Position numbers and translations under genes: made by a program
Notes under the pieces: model-generated
Told to the model about the DNA's origin: nothing
Database searches by the model: none
Seen by the model: the letters and a program-made list of their open reading frames with translations, nothing else
Assembly (NCBI RefSeq): GCF_004000825.1
Contig: NZ_BILZ01000013.1
Coordinates: forward strand, 45,420-109,419
DNA: 64,000 nt
DNA from: Paenibacillus kobensis NBRC 15729
Lineage (GTDB): Bacteria > Bacillota > Bacilli > Paenibacillales > Paenibacillaceae
Direction of reading: 5' to 3'
Shown here: positions 26,668-34,076 of the stretch, piece by piece
How the letters are laid out: every line of letters starts with the position of its first letter
How positions within the stretch are numbered: position 1 is the stretch's first letter

Positions 26668-28014
26668 TTATCGAATAGGACAATTGGAATCACATTTACC
26701 GATCGGAACAACAAATCTTCTTCGAGCTATGTAATCATATATCGATTGGCCAACACCAATTTTACCTAAAATATATAGAAATATCCACATAGGAATTAAC
26801 AAACGGTTTTTTTTGAAAATCTGTGCGAAGGTGTATATACCCTCATACATTTTGTTATTTGACAAGTTCAATCCTAACATTCGGGCCTCCGCTTTACTCG
26901 GATCGATACCATAGCGGGTTAGAATAGAAGGGTCTCTGAAAGAAACATATCTGACTAACCTATTCATATTGATTACATTTAGTTTTCTAACCGATTCCCG
27001 GCACAACGGGCAGCTTCCATCATAAAAAACTAAAAACTGCGAGGCTGTTGCCCTCTGATTGCGAATACGCAACAAATAGGACACTTTTGCTTTACGACAT
27101 AGTCTCTTCGACTTCTGGACAATGGAAAAATATTCGTTATCCGATAGAAGCAAAAGATCCATCACGATCATGACAAGAGAAAAGGTGATAAGTCCCATCA
27201 TTATGCCTATTCCTAAATGAAGGAGCACAACACAAGAGACGATTAGATACTTGGTCTTTTTATTAAATAACAGGAAAGGGAATGCTATCTTTATAAAAAC
27301 GGAAAAGTAAGTGGCAAGTACAATCATGTAATCATTATGTATAATAAGGTTTCTAAGTGCCGGATTTGAAAAAAGATCGACTTGCATAATATAATACACG
27401 GCCGTTCCGTTTTCCCAATTTTCCCCCATTACTTGGTATAGACCCGATGTTAAATATAAAATGGCCAGTTGAATGATACAGCATAAGACCGCCAAATTGT
27501 GAAGTAGATTTCTGAATTGTATGACAACTGGATTGCGATGAATCAATTGCTTTTTGCGATGCGAGTCAATAGAGAAATGTGCCGTTACATTCGCAAACAA
27601 TAAATAAAATAATACGATTCTTAATAAATTGTCTCCCCCGTCTGATAAGTACAAACTCTTCTCAATAAAGGAGTAAGTAAGGACAAAATGAATAATAGAT
27701 GTAAATCGCCCTTTAAAACCAACTATATACAAAAGAGTGAAAACAATACCTAAATGATATATGATATCAAACAGGCCTAAGTTTAAGTCTAAATTATATA
27801 AAGATATGCTCGCAGTCTTGGTCTGATATCCGAAGTTACTCCATAAGTAGTAACGCTGCGAATAATGGATTAAGTAGTTATATAACAATATAAGACCAAA
27901 TCCGATTCTTGCTAAACTTGCCCCCACAAAATAGCGAGGCAAGCATAAATCGGCTATGAATGATTGAAACGGTATTACTTTATGCCTCCTTATCGACCTC
28001 TCTATACCTAACAT
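26668..28014 (-). CDS. HTTM-domain (SdpB-like) membrane protein fused to a DCC thiol-oxidoreductase domain
   Basis: Residues 1-290 hold about eight hydrophobic segments with HTTM features: L-A-R-I-G-F-G, Y-L-S-D-G-G-D-N-L, Y-L-T-S-G-L-Y-Q-V and W-E-N-G-T-A-V-Y-Y. HTTM proteins include the vitamin-K carboxylase N-terminus and SdpB, which is needed to mature the SDP toxin. Residues about 325-440 form a DCC (DUF393) domain with V-F-Y-D-G-S-C-P-L-C (Cys335, Cys338). SdpB of B. subtilis has no such tail. The gene is co-oriented and tightly packed with its neighbours (22 and 11 bp gaps). HTTM proteins of unrelated function remain an alternative. Confidence 0.78.
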   Translation of the reverse strand: MLGIERSIRRHKVIPFQSFIADLCLPRYFVGASLARIGFGLILLYNYLIHYSQRYYLWSNFGYQTKTASISLYNLDLNLGLFDIIYHLGIVFTLLYIVGFKGRFTSIIHFVLTYSFIEKSLYLSDGGDNLLRIVLFYLLFANVTAHFSIDSHRKKQLIHRNPVVIQFRNLLHNLAVLCCIIQLAILYLTSGLYQVMGENWENGTAVYYIMQVDLFSNPALRNLIIHNDYMIVLATYFSVFIKIAFPFLLFNKKTKYLIVSCVVLLHLGIGIMMGLITFSLVMIVMDLLLLSDNEYFSIVQKSKRLCRKAKVSYLLRIRNQRATASQFLVFYDGSCPLCRESVRKLNVINMNRLVRYVSFRDPSILTRYGIDPSKAEARMLGLNLSNNKMYEGIYTFAQIFKKNRLLIPMWIFLYILGKIGVGQSIYDYIARRRFVVPIGKCDSNCPIR

Positions 28015-28036
28015 TCCGCTAACTCCTCCATTTGCT

Positions 28037-28726
28037 TCAGTAAATTGAGATTACGTTCGGATCGAATGGTTTCCACTCGAAGTCCAGATATGACAGCTTT
28101 TTCGTTACATTTTTATCATAACGCTTCGAGAATGGAACAACTTCTTCAATAACAAGCTTAGGATGGACCTCAATAATATTTCCACTAGGATATAGGTACT
28201 TAGCATAGGATGAAGTATAGCGATACAGATTCGCCAATCCTGCTTGCTGAATAGCCGACATATTTTTTGATATTTCCTCTGAGAGCTCTCCATTCTTATG
28301 GAGGTTCAGATAGGACTCACTAACCTCGTCGCTATGAAAGACATGCTGTATAATACCCTGCGGAATGCGTGCCATTCTGTTAAAGGGAGAAAAAAAGTTG
28401 GACTGGTTTCCATACACAAGCGGTGTTGTAATGTCGATCCATTCTGACGTAATTACATCCTCAGAATTGGAGGACTTCATTTTTACTTGCATATATAGGA
28501 TTTGATTTTCTTTAATTGGAGTCGGGGCAAATAAATGCCAGTCTTGAGCGAATAAGAGGGATGAGTGCAATTGCAGAACTGGTTGCAGCCGTCTTGAAAC
28601 AGGATTAAAGGGAACAACATTGAGCATTGTTAAAATAAAATGAATCACTATACCCATTATTAATGCGAAGGCACCAATATATATGATTGGGTGCGGCAAA
28701 GAGTCCGTTTTATAAGACTTTTTCAT
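28037..28726 (-). CDS. DUF5819-like / SdpA-like protein
   Basis: A 229-residue protein with one N-terminal membrane helix (16-37) and a soluble extracytoplasmic-like domain with Q-D-W-H-L-F-A-P-T-P, the pattern typical of DUF5819 proteins that accompany HTTM proteins, and resembling SdpA. SdpA works with SdpB to process SdpC. Its position between the precursor gene and the HTTM gene fits the order peptide, A, B in reverse. Family assignment rests on this motif and context, not on a search. Confidence 0.65.
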   Translation of the reverse strand: MKKSYKTDSLPHPIIYIGAFALIMGIVIHFILTMLNVVPFNPVSRRLQPVLQLHSSLLFAQDWHLFAPTPIKENQILYMQVKMKSSNSEDVITSEWIDITTPLVYGNQSNFFSPFNRMARIPQGIIQHVFHSDEVSESYLNLHKNGELSEEISKNMSAIQQAGLANLYRYTSSYAKYLYPSGNIIEVHPKLVIEEVVPFSKRYDKNVTKKLSYLDFEWKPFDPNVISIY

Positions 28727-28843
28727 GGTTGATCACGTCCCCGAATAATGAAATACTAAATTCATAGATCCCCTGGTGCGATTGATTACGTACGAAATCC
28801 ACAACCGCACCAGTTAGATCTATCCTAAATCTGTCGTAACAGA

Positions 28844-29248
28844 TTAATCGAATACAACATCAATTTCAGAGTCTTTCGTTTTATTGCTATAGTTTATGAT
28901 TCCGAATAATGCATCTGTTGCAGCGTCAGTCACTGCTTGCCGGTCAATTGCGCTTATTTGCTGATAAGCTGTCGTAGCAGACTTGTAACCTGCTGTTGCA
29001 GCACTTGTTACGTAGGAAGTTGCTTTCGTTGCAGCACTCGCTACGGCGCTACCTGCTTTAGTTGCTACGTTTGCCACGGCTTTTACTGCCGCGAGCGTTG
29101 GAATTCCTCTTGGTGCGACGGCAACCGCCGTATTAATTTGCCGGGTGTCTTTGAGTTTTGGAGGGGTTGCGTTGGCAGAGGCCAACACCGATCCTCCTGA
29201 TAAAATAGAAAGAGCTAAAACTGCTGATACGACCATTTTCTTATTCAC
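28844..29248 (-). CDS. Secreted Ala-rich peptide precursor, candidate SdpC-like toxin
   Basis: The GTG start at 29248 has GGGAGG 7 bases upstream. Residues 1-25 are a signal peptide (MNKKMVVSAVLALSILSGGS, cleavage probably after A-S-A). Residues about 48-100 are an Ala/Thr/Ser/Val-rich, cysteine-free segment (P-R-G-I-P-T-L-A-A-V-K-A-V-A-N, K-A-G-S-A-V-A-S-A-A-T-K-A-T-S-Y-V-T-S) likely to be helical and amphipathic; a charged tail ends D-V-V-F-D. It is transcribed first in the island and is followed by the SdpA/SdpB-type genes, as a precursor peptide would be. SDP itself has a disulfide, which this peptide cannot form. Identity as a toxin is inference. Confidence 0.6.
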   Translation of the reverse strand: MNKKMVVSAVLALSILSGGSVLASANATPPKLKDTRQINTAVAVAPRGIPTLAAVKAVANVATKAGSAVASAATKATSYVTSAATAGYKSATTAYQQISAIDRQAVTDAATDALFGIINYSNKTKDSEIDVVFD

Positions 29249-29519
29249 AAACTGTCCTCCCGAGCGATCATAATAATGGAGTCAAATGTGCGCACATCAA
29301 CTTCGCTTTCCACATTACCTTAAAATGGAATTAGAATCCACTTAAAATTACATAAAATTTTGTATTTTTATATATATTTAGGAATATCTGATCTGCCCTC
29401 TCGATCTCTTGCCTCTAAAGTCACATCATCTTATATCCGCAACCAGCATATAAGAACCATATTTATGTGCTAAATGTGCTGACATAATGCAATTTTCCTG
29501 ATAAACCGATGTTGACACC
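29249..29519. other. AT-rich intergenic region upstream of the peptide gene
   Basis: No gene seen. It holds a perfect 12-bp palindrome ATGTGCGCACAT at 29286-29297, about 40 bp ahead of the peptide start, and a run of A/T with several -10-like hexamers around 29345-29380. No clear -35/-10 pair, 0A box or Fur box was found. AbrB-type binding would fit the AT-rich DNA but cannot be shown. Confidence 0.5.
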
Positions 29520-29561
29520 AAAAAAATAGCTCACTTCGCTTAACAAGACAGCGCAGTGAGC
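29520..29561 (-). terminator. Terminator of the SASP gene
   Basis: GCTCACT (29561-29555) pairs with AGTGAGC (29535-29529) on the minus strand, with T-A-T-T-T-T-T-T-T following (29528-29520). It lies 30 bp after the SASP stop. Confidence 0.8.
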
Positions 29562-29591
29562 AACCTTTTACGTATCTATTATTTGATCCCG

Positions 29592-29888
29592 TTACTCCCC
29601 TTCCCGCTGCGCAAGACGCTGCTGGGCAAGACGTATCATTTCGCGTACCATGGAGCCGCCGATCGCGCCGCCTACTCGGCCCGCGTCCTCCGTCGACAAG
29701 TTGCCGTTGTCGCCTTCCTGCAGCGGGACACCGAGCGACTTCGCGACCTCGTATTTAACATCATCCGGACGGGCCGGATTAACCGCATAGCCTTCCTGCC
29801 GCATCACATCCGCCTTGAACATGTTCATACCTTGCCTCGCCTCCGGCACGAGCAGCCGGTTCCGGTTTCTTCTGCTCATCAGTTCCAT
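29592..29888 (-). CDS. Alpha/beta-type small acid-soluble spore protein
   Basis: The 98-residue protein has the two SASP blocks: V-K-Y-E-V-A-K-S-L-G-V-P-L with a GPR-protease-type K-Y-E-V-A site, and G-R-V-G-G-A-I-G-G-S-M-V-R-E-M-I-R-L-A at the C-terminus. These proteins coat DNA in the spore core and protect it from UV and heat, then are degraded by GPR on germination. GGAGGTGTC directly precedes the ATG. The N-terminus carries an unusually basic S-R-R-N-R-N-R-L-L. A GPR-cleaved SASP of this family is normally made late in sporulation under sigma-G; I could not find a clear promoter. Confidence 0.93.
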   Translation of the reverse strand: MELMSRRNRNRLLVPEARQGMNMFKADVMRQEGYAVNPARPDDVKYEVAKSLGVPLQEGDNGNLSTEDAGRVGGAIGGSMVREMIRLAQQRLAQREGE

Positions 29889-30020
29889 GACACCTCCTCA
29901 AGCATTCGTTACGAGTACGTTGTCCCGTATGCCGAGAATTATGTGTGCGGCTTGTTGCCAATAAGAAAAGAGAGCCCAAGGTGCGCATAACTGCTCACTC
30001 CCTGTTCTCTCCCTAGATGA

Positions 30021-30737
30021 TTACTTATCGGTTGGAATATCGCAAGATTCGTCCGTACATACACCAGCCGCTTCGCTGCCTACGTCAACGAGTTTAACCG
30101 GGTTCTCGTCATGCCACGCTTGTTCCAGCGCGTTCAAGAACACTTCCGTCGGCTGTGCGCCAGACACCGCGTACTTGCGGTTAATGACGTAGAAAGGTAC
30201 GCCGCGTACTCCCAGTTGGCTTGCCTCTTGCTCCTCGTCTCGCACGTTGTCTGCGAACCGTCCGCTCGACAGCGCCTCCGCTGCTTCGTCCCGGTCAAGT
30301 CCCGCTTCCGCCGCAATGTCCAGCAGCGTCTCCCGGTCGCTCAGATGCTTCCCGTCGGTAAAATAACCTTTGAGCAGCAGCTCCGTCAGCTCGGTCCGCT
30401 TGCCGTGATGCGCGCCGAAATGAGACAGACGGTGCGCATCGAATGTATTCGTCAGCTTGATTTGATCGAATTGAAAGTCCAGCCCGGCTTCCGCCGCCGA
30501 ACGGCCGACATTTTGGTTCATCTCGATCGCTTTGTCGCGCGTCATGCCGTACTTCGAAGACAGCATCTCGTGCACGTCATGCGGATATTCCTTCTGCGCA
30601 TTCGGGTCCAGCTCGAAGCTCCGGTATTGAATGTCGATATGATCACGGTTCTCGAACTGAGCGACCGCCTCCTCTAGACGGCGTTTGCCGATATAGCAGA
30701 ACGGGCAAGCAAAATCCGACCACACTTCGATTTGCAT
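30021..30737 (-). CDS. DsbA-family FrnE-like oxidoreductase
   Basis: The thioredoxin-fold protein (238 residues) has D-F-A-C-P-F-C-Y-I-G-K-R-R near the N-terminus, where the CPFC pair is the active site, then a helical insert and the cis-Pro loop V-R-G-V-P-F-Y-V-I. There is no signal peptide, which fits FrnE-type cytoplasmic DsbA relatives implicated in polyketide and stress metabolism. ATG 30737 has TAGGAG 10 bases upstream. It lies 59 bp after the DoxX gene on the same strand; both follow the Rrf2 gene. Confidence 0.88.
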   Translation of the reverse strand: MQIEVWSDFACPFCYIGKRRLEEAVAQFENRDHIDIQYRSFELDPNAQKEYPHDVHEMLSSKYGMTRDKAIEMNQNVGRSAAEAGLDFQFDQIKLTNTFDAHRLSHFGAHHGKRTELTELLLKGYFTDGKHLSDRETLLDIAAEAGLDRDEAAEALSSGRFADNVRDEEQEASQLGVRGVPFYVINRKYAVSGAQPTEVFLNALEQAWHDENPVKLVDVGSEAAGVCTDESCDIPTDK

Positions 30738-30796
30738 AATGTATACACTCCTATCTATGTGACGATCAGGCCATAAGCGGCCCGATATCCTTGTTA

Positions 30797-31165
30797 TTAC
30801 TGCGGCCAATCACTCAATGATCCTGCATTCAAGAGTAGCACAACGACCGCTAGAATGCACATGACCAAAGCCGGCGCCGACGCCTTGAACGGCTCCTTGG
30901 CACGGACGTGGACGAGCACGCCGCCAAGCATCGTCACGCCGAGCAGCAGACCGCCGAGCGCCGCCCAGCTGTCCTTCCAAATGCCGACGATCAACAAGGC
31001 CGCCGCAACCAGCTCGACCAGCCCCGTCACGACGCGGAACCATTGCGGCAAGCCCCACTTGTCGAAATTGTCGACATGCATCTTCACACCCGCAATTTTC
31101 ATTATGCCAGCCATGACGAACATCAATCCGAGCAGTGCTTGAATAATGATCGATACGATATCCAT
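30797..31165 (-). CDS. DoxX-family small membrane protein
   Basis: Four membrane helices in 122 residues, with the DoxX pattern L-G-L-M-F-V-M-A-G-I-M-K-I-A-G at the start and G-L-P-Q-W-F-R-V-V-T-G-L-V-E-L in the middle. In B. subtilis, DoxX relatives such as CatD and MhqP belong to thiol-stress operons with dioxygenases. AAGGGGG precedes the ATG. It shares a transcript direction with the DsbA-like gene and may be under the neighbouring Rrf2 regulator. Confidence 0.85.
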   Translation of the reverse strand: MDIVSIIIQALLGLMFVMAGIMKIAGVKMHVDNFDKWGLPQWFRVVTGLVELVAAALLIVGIWKDSWAALGGLLLGVTMLGGVLVHVRAKEPFKASAPALVMCILAVVVLLLNAGSLSDWPQ

Positions 31166-31183
31166 TACCTAATCCCCCTTAAA

Positions 31184-31225
31184 ATAATACTTGTTTTACT
31201 GCACTTATAAAAGGCACAGTATTAT
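31184..31225. promoter_or_regulatory. Inverted repeat upstream of doxX, possible Rrf2 operator
   Basis: ATAATACT (31184-31191) and AGTATTAT (31218-31225) are perfect 8-bp inverted arms 26 bp apart; further partly matching bases extend each arm. It is located between the Rrf2 and doxX genes, 18 bp from the doxX start. The left arm contains a TATTAT that could be a -10. Confidence 0.45.
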
Positions 31226-31319
31226 CTAAAATAAAAGCAGTCTCTTTCGTGACTGCAACCGCTTCAAGCACATTATAGAGGGTGGCACTTACTTTTGGCA
31301 AGCGGATATTTTTTCGTAA

Positions 31320-31775
31320 TTATGATGTCGGTTGGGCTGTAAAATCAATCTTCCGCATCACATCGTCCATCGTGAACTGCCGGAGATATTCAATCGTATT
31401 GCGCTCCGCCTCGTTCATGATCGACTCCAGCGCCCGGTTCAACTGCTGGACGGCTGCGCCGCAATCGGTTCCTTCGTCCTCGAGCTGTTCCATTCCGCCG
31501 CAATCGTTCCTAACCGCCATATACACGTCAGCCAACGTAATATCTTCGCTCTGCTTGCGCAGCCAATAACCGCCGTCGCGCCCTTCCTTCACCTCGACCA
31601 GGCCAGCCTGCACCAGATTGACCAGGACGCGGCGAAGGAACGTCGCATGCGAATTGACTTGGCCTGCAATTGCCGCGCTGGACAGCACGCCTCCGCTCTG
31701 CGCCAGCCAGGCCAATGCATGAACTGCTATGCCGAACCGGGGAGGCCCCGGTATTCCGCGATTCGCCGTACTCAT
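31320..31775 (-). CDS. Rrf2-family transcriptional regulator
   Basis: Residues 8-60 carry the Rrf2 winged helix: R-F-G-I-A-V-H-A-L-A-W-L-A, then L-S-S-A-A-I-A-G-Q-V-N-S-H-A-T-F-L-R-R-V-L. K-E-G-R-D-G-G-Y-W-L-R forms the wing. Two cysteines (C-G-G-M and D-C-G-A-A) lie in the sensor helix, suggesting redox or electrophile sensing in the manner of YwnA/YwgB-like relatives. ATG 31775 has AAGGAG 9 bases upstream. It is the first gene of a possible three-gene stress unit with doxX and the FrnE-like gene. Confidence 0.86.
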   Translation of the reverse strand: MSTANRGIPGPPRFGIAVHALAWLAQSGGVLSSAAIAGQVNSHATFLRRVLVNLVQAGLVEVKEGRDGGYWLRKQSEDITLADVYMAVRNDCGGMEQLEDEGTDCGAAVQQLNRALESIMNEAERNTIEYLRQFTMDDVMRKIDFTAQPTS

Positions 31776-31872
31776 CCGTTCCACTCCTTCATCCGCACTT
31801 CCCGCAGCAGTCCCAACTGGCACTTACTGCAGGCCTTTTGGTTCCATTATATCGCCTGCCGCAGCGGAATAG

Positions 31873-33275
31873 CTACTTCTTGGCGTCTGCCTGCGATTGC
31901 CTGTCGAAATCAAGCACCGCATCCCAGCGCCACTGCTCGTAGTAGTTATCGCCGAGATCAATCCCGCGAATCCATAGACCTGGACGTTCCCCATTGATGC
32001 GAGACAATATTACGTCTGCCGTAACACGGTCCGATCCTACCCATGCGAGCCGATCCCGTGACAAGAGCGCCGGAGCATATTCGCCATAAACCGCAGGCTT
32101 GGCTGACTTAGCGGCTTCCGTCAACGGACGCTGTTCGCCCGTCGTCAGATCGATGGCATATAAGGCTGCATACGGCCGTTTCTCCGGTTCGTTCTCCCAT
32201 TCGCTCTCCGCTGCGCGGGAGACAATCATCCGCTCGGATCCGTCCCATGTAAAGCCTTGGTCGACTTTCCCTTGCGGCGTATAGCTCTTCGGCTCGAACG
32301 AAGGAGCGGCGATTGTCCGCAGCTGCTTATTGTCGGTTGCCATTCGTCCCCCGCCCCCGATGTAAGCCAGCGTCTCGGCTTCCGGCGCCCATTCGAACCA
32401 ATCCGGATTGTTGACCATCTCATCCACCTGGCGGAAAACGCGGCCGTCCGAAGATAAGATGCAGAGCGCGTTTCCGTCTGCCGACAACGATGCCGTCGGC
32501 GTCGCAAGGAAGGCGATCCACTTGCCGTCCGACGACCACCGGAACGGGCTTGTGCCGACTGCGAACAGTTGGTCCGAAGGCTTCGGCAGCGTATAGACCG
32601 TCTCGAACCTGCCCGGATCGCCCGCCGCTGACAGCGGAATGCGAAGCAGCTTGATCTGCGTCCAATTCATAAGGTCGCCGCCTTCGCCGGTCGGCTTCGC
32701 CTGCGTCGAGGCGAAGAAGCCGCTGCCGTCCGGCAACCACGAGAAGTTGCTGATCTCCTTCGCGGCCGAATGAGGCTTATCCGGGATTGAGCCTCGACCC
32801 AGCTTAACTGCCCGTCGTGAACAAAAGCGAGTTGGCTGGCAGCAGGCGACCACTCGAAATAGCCGTCAGCCAGACCGACTACGCGGTCGTTACGGCCGTC
32901 TGCTTCGATAATATGCAACTCGCGGCTATTATTTAGTTCTTTCGTATATGCAATAGAATGGTCGTCGGAAGACCATTTGGGATACCGGATTCGAATATTT
33001 GACTGCTGCGCTTCCGTCAACCGCTGTTCCGCCGAGCCGTTCTTGATCCACAATGCATTGCCGCGAACGAATACAGCCCGCAGGCCGTCCGCTGTGGTCT
33101 CTGACGAAGCGTCTTGCGGCTTCGCCGCCTCTGCTTCTAATTCTGCTTGGCCATTGGCAGATGCCGGCTTGGACGGTTCACCGCTTGTCGTAGAGCCTCG
33201 TGCAGCGTCCGCCGCGAACCACACGCATACCGCCAGTATTAGAAACAAGGCGGACAAACCCAATTTTGTTCTCAT
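31873..33275 (-). pseudogene. Exported TolB-like beta-propeller protein, frameshifted
   Basis: The 5' part (33275 to about 32800) encodes a signal peptide and propeller repeats (P-K-W-S-S-D-D-H-S-I-A-Y-T, F-E-W-S-P-A-A-S-Q-L-A-F-V-H). A one-base change of frame between about 32770 and 32815 is needed to join it to the 3' part, which continues with F-S-W-L-P-D-G-S-G-F-F, F-R-W-S-S-D-G-K-W-I-A-F and F-T-W-D-G-S-E-R-M. Both halves have blade-like W-S-x-D-G units, so they form one gene. The lesion is either a recent inactivation or a sequencing error. Confidence 0.75.
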
Positions 33276-33578
33276 ACTCGTTCTCTCCTTCTCTCAGTAC
33301 CATCCCATTCTAATCTTCGCCTATACAGTGTCAGCCTTTTAGGTTGGAAATATGAACGTCTATTACCAGACGACTAGCTTCGACAGTTGGTTGCAACATC
33401 TGCAAACAATTGTCATGTTATTCCAAGTGTGATAGAGTATAGTCAGCAGGCTGTTTGAATTGAGTTACTTGAATCAAATATGGAGAGAAGGCTGTTTTCA
33501 GTGGAGGATACACCCAACGCCAGACAAACTAGCAACCCGCTCAAGGTAAAGGTTCCGGCTCAGGAAGGACAAGTATCG

Positions 33579-33866
33579 ATGTCGTTCACGCGGGGCGGCG
33601 CACGCATGGGGGCGGGAAGAAAACCCGTCGGCGAGACGAGGAAAGTGTCAATCACCCTAACGCCTGAATTGTGGCAGGAGATCGACCGGCAATGCGAACA
33701 ACAAGGCTGCTCCCGGTCCGAATGGCTAAGAGGAATGATAGAGGACGCTGTAGCCGCCTCTTCGAATGAGTTTACGGCGCCGCATCCGATACCTTCGCCA
33801 CAGCAGCAGAAACAGCAACCGCCGGCTGCAGGACAGCGGTTCGGACAACAGCAGCAGCAGCAATAA
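33579..33866 (+). CDS. Ribbon-helix-helix DNA-binding protein with polyglutamine tail
   Basis: ATG 33579 (S-F-T-R-G-G-A-R-M-G-A-G-R-K-P) is preferred: AGGAAGGAC is 9 bases ahead and the RHH region starts here, although the frame is open to 33480. The RHH domain follows: R-K-V-S-I-T-L-T-P-E-L-W-Q-E-I-D-R and S-R-S-E-W-L-R-G-M-I-E-D. The tail is Pro/Gln-rich and ends in six glutamines before TAA. It lies 210 bp upstream of the dnaN paralogue on the same strand and may repress it or a partner; this is inference. Confidence 0.72.
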   Translation: MSFTRGGARMGAGRKPVGETRKVSITLTPELWQEIDRQCEQQGCSRSEWLRGMIEDAVAASSNEFTAPHPIPSPQQQKQQPPAAGQRFGQQQQQQ

Positions 33867-33960
33867 TAGCAAAAGCAGCGGCAGTAGCAATAACAGCAGT
33901 AGCAGCAATAGCAGCAATAGCAGCAGTAGAGACACTAGCATTCAATAGCGACAGCGGCAG
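33831..33960 (+). repeat. CAG/TAG/CAA triplet-repeat tract
   Basis: The polyglutamine codons continue after the RHH stop as degenerate triplets. In the same frame the tract reads CAG, CAA, AAG, CGG and TAG or TAA codons almost exclusively, as if a longer CAG/CAA run had acquired C-to-T changes that create stops. In another frame it encodes Ser/Asn, also low complexity. Confidence 0.8.
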
Positions 33961-34076
33961 TAGCATTTGTGCTGCTGCCCGGAGCCTATGGCCTTACTGT
34001 TTCAGCAGCAGGAATACTGGCCCTCTCAGCCGCTTTGCAAGGAAGTAGACTAATAGAGAAAAGTGGTGATCGAATC

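Noticed and set aside
33379..33385. Single TTCGACA (0A-box complement) in the gap between the propeller gene and the RHH gene
   Set aside because: A lone 7-base match is expected by chance, with no promoter element in register.
33795..33960. Triplet-rich region considered as a CRISPR or VNTR array
   Set aside because: There are no spacers or unit boundaries; it is a simple CAG/TAG triplet tract.
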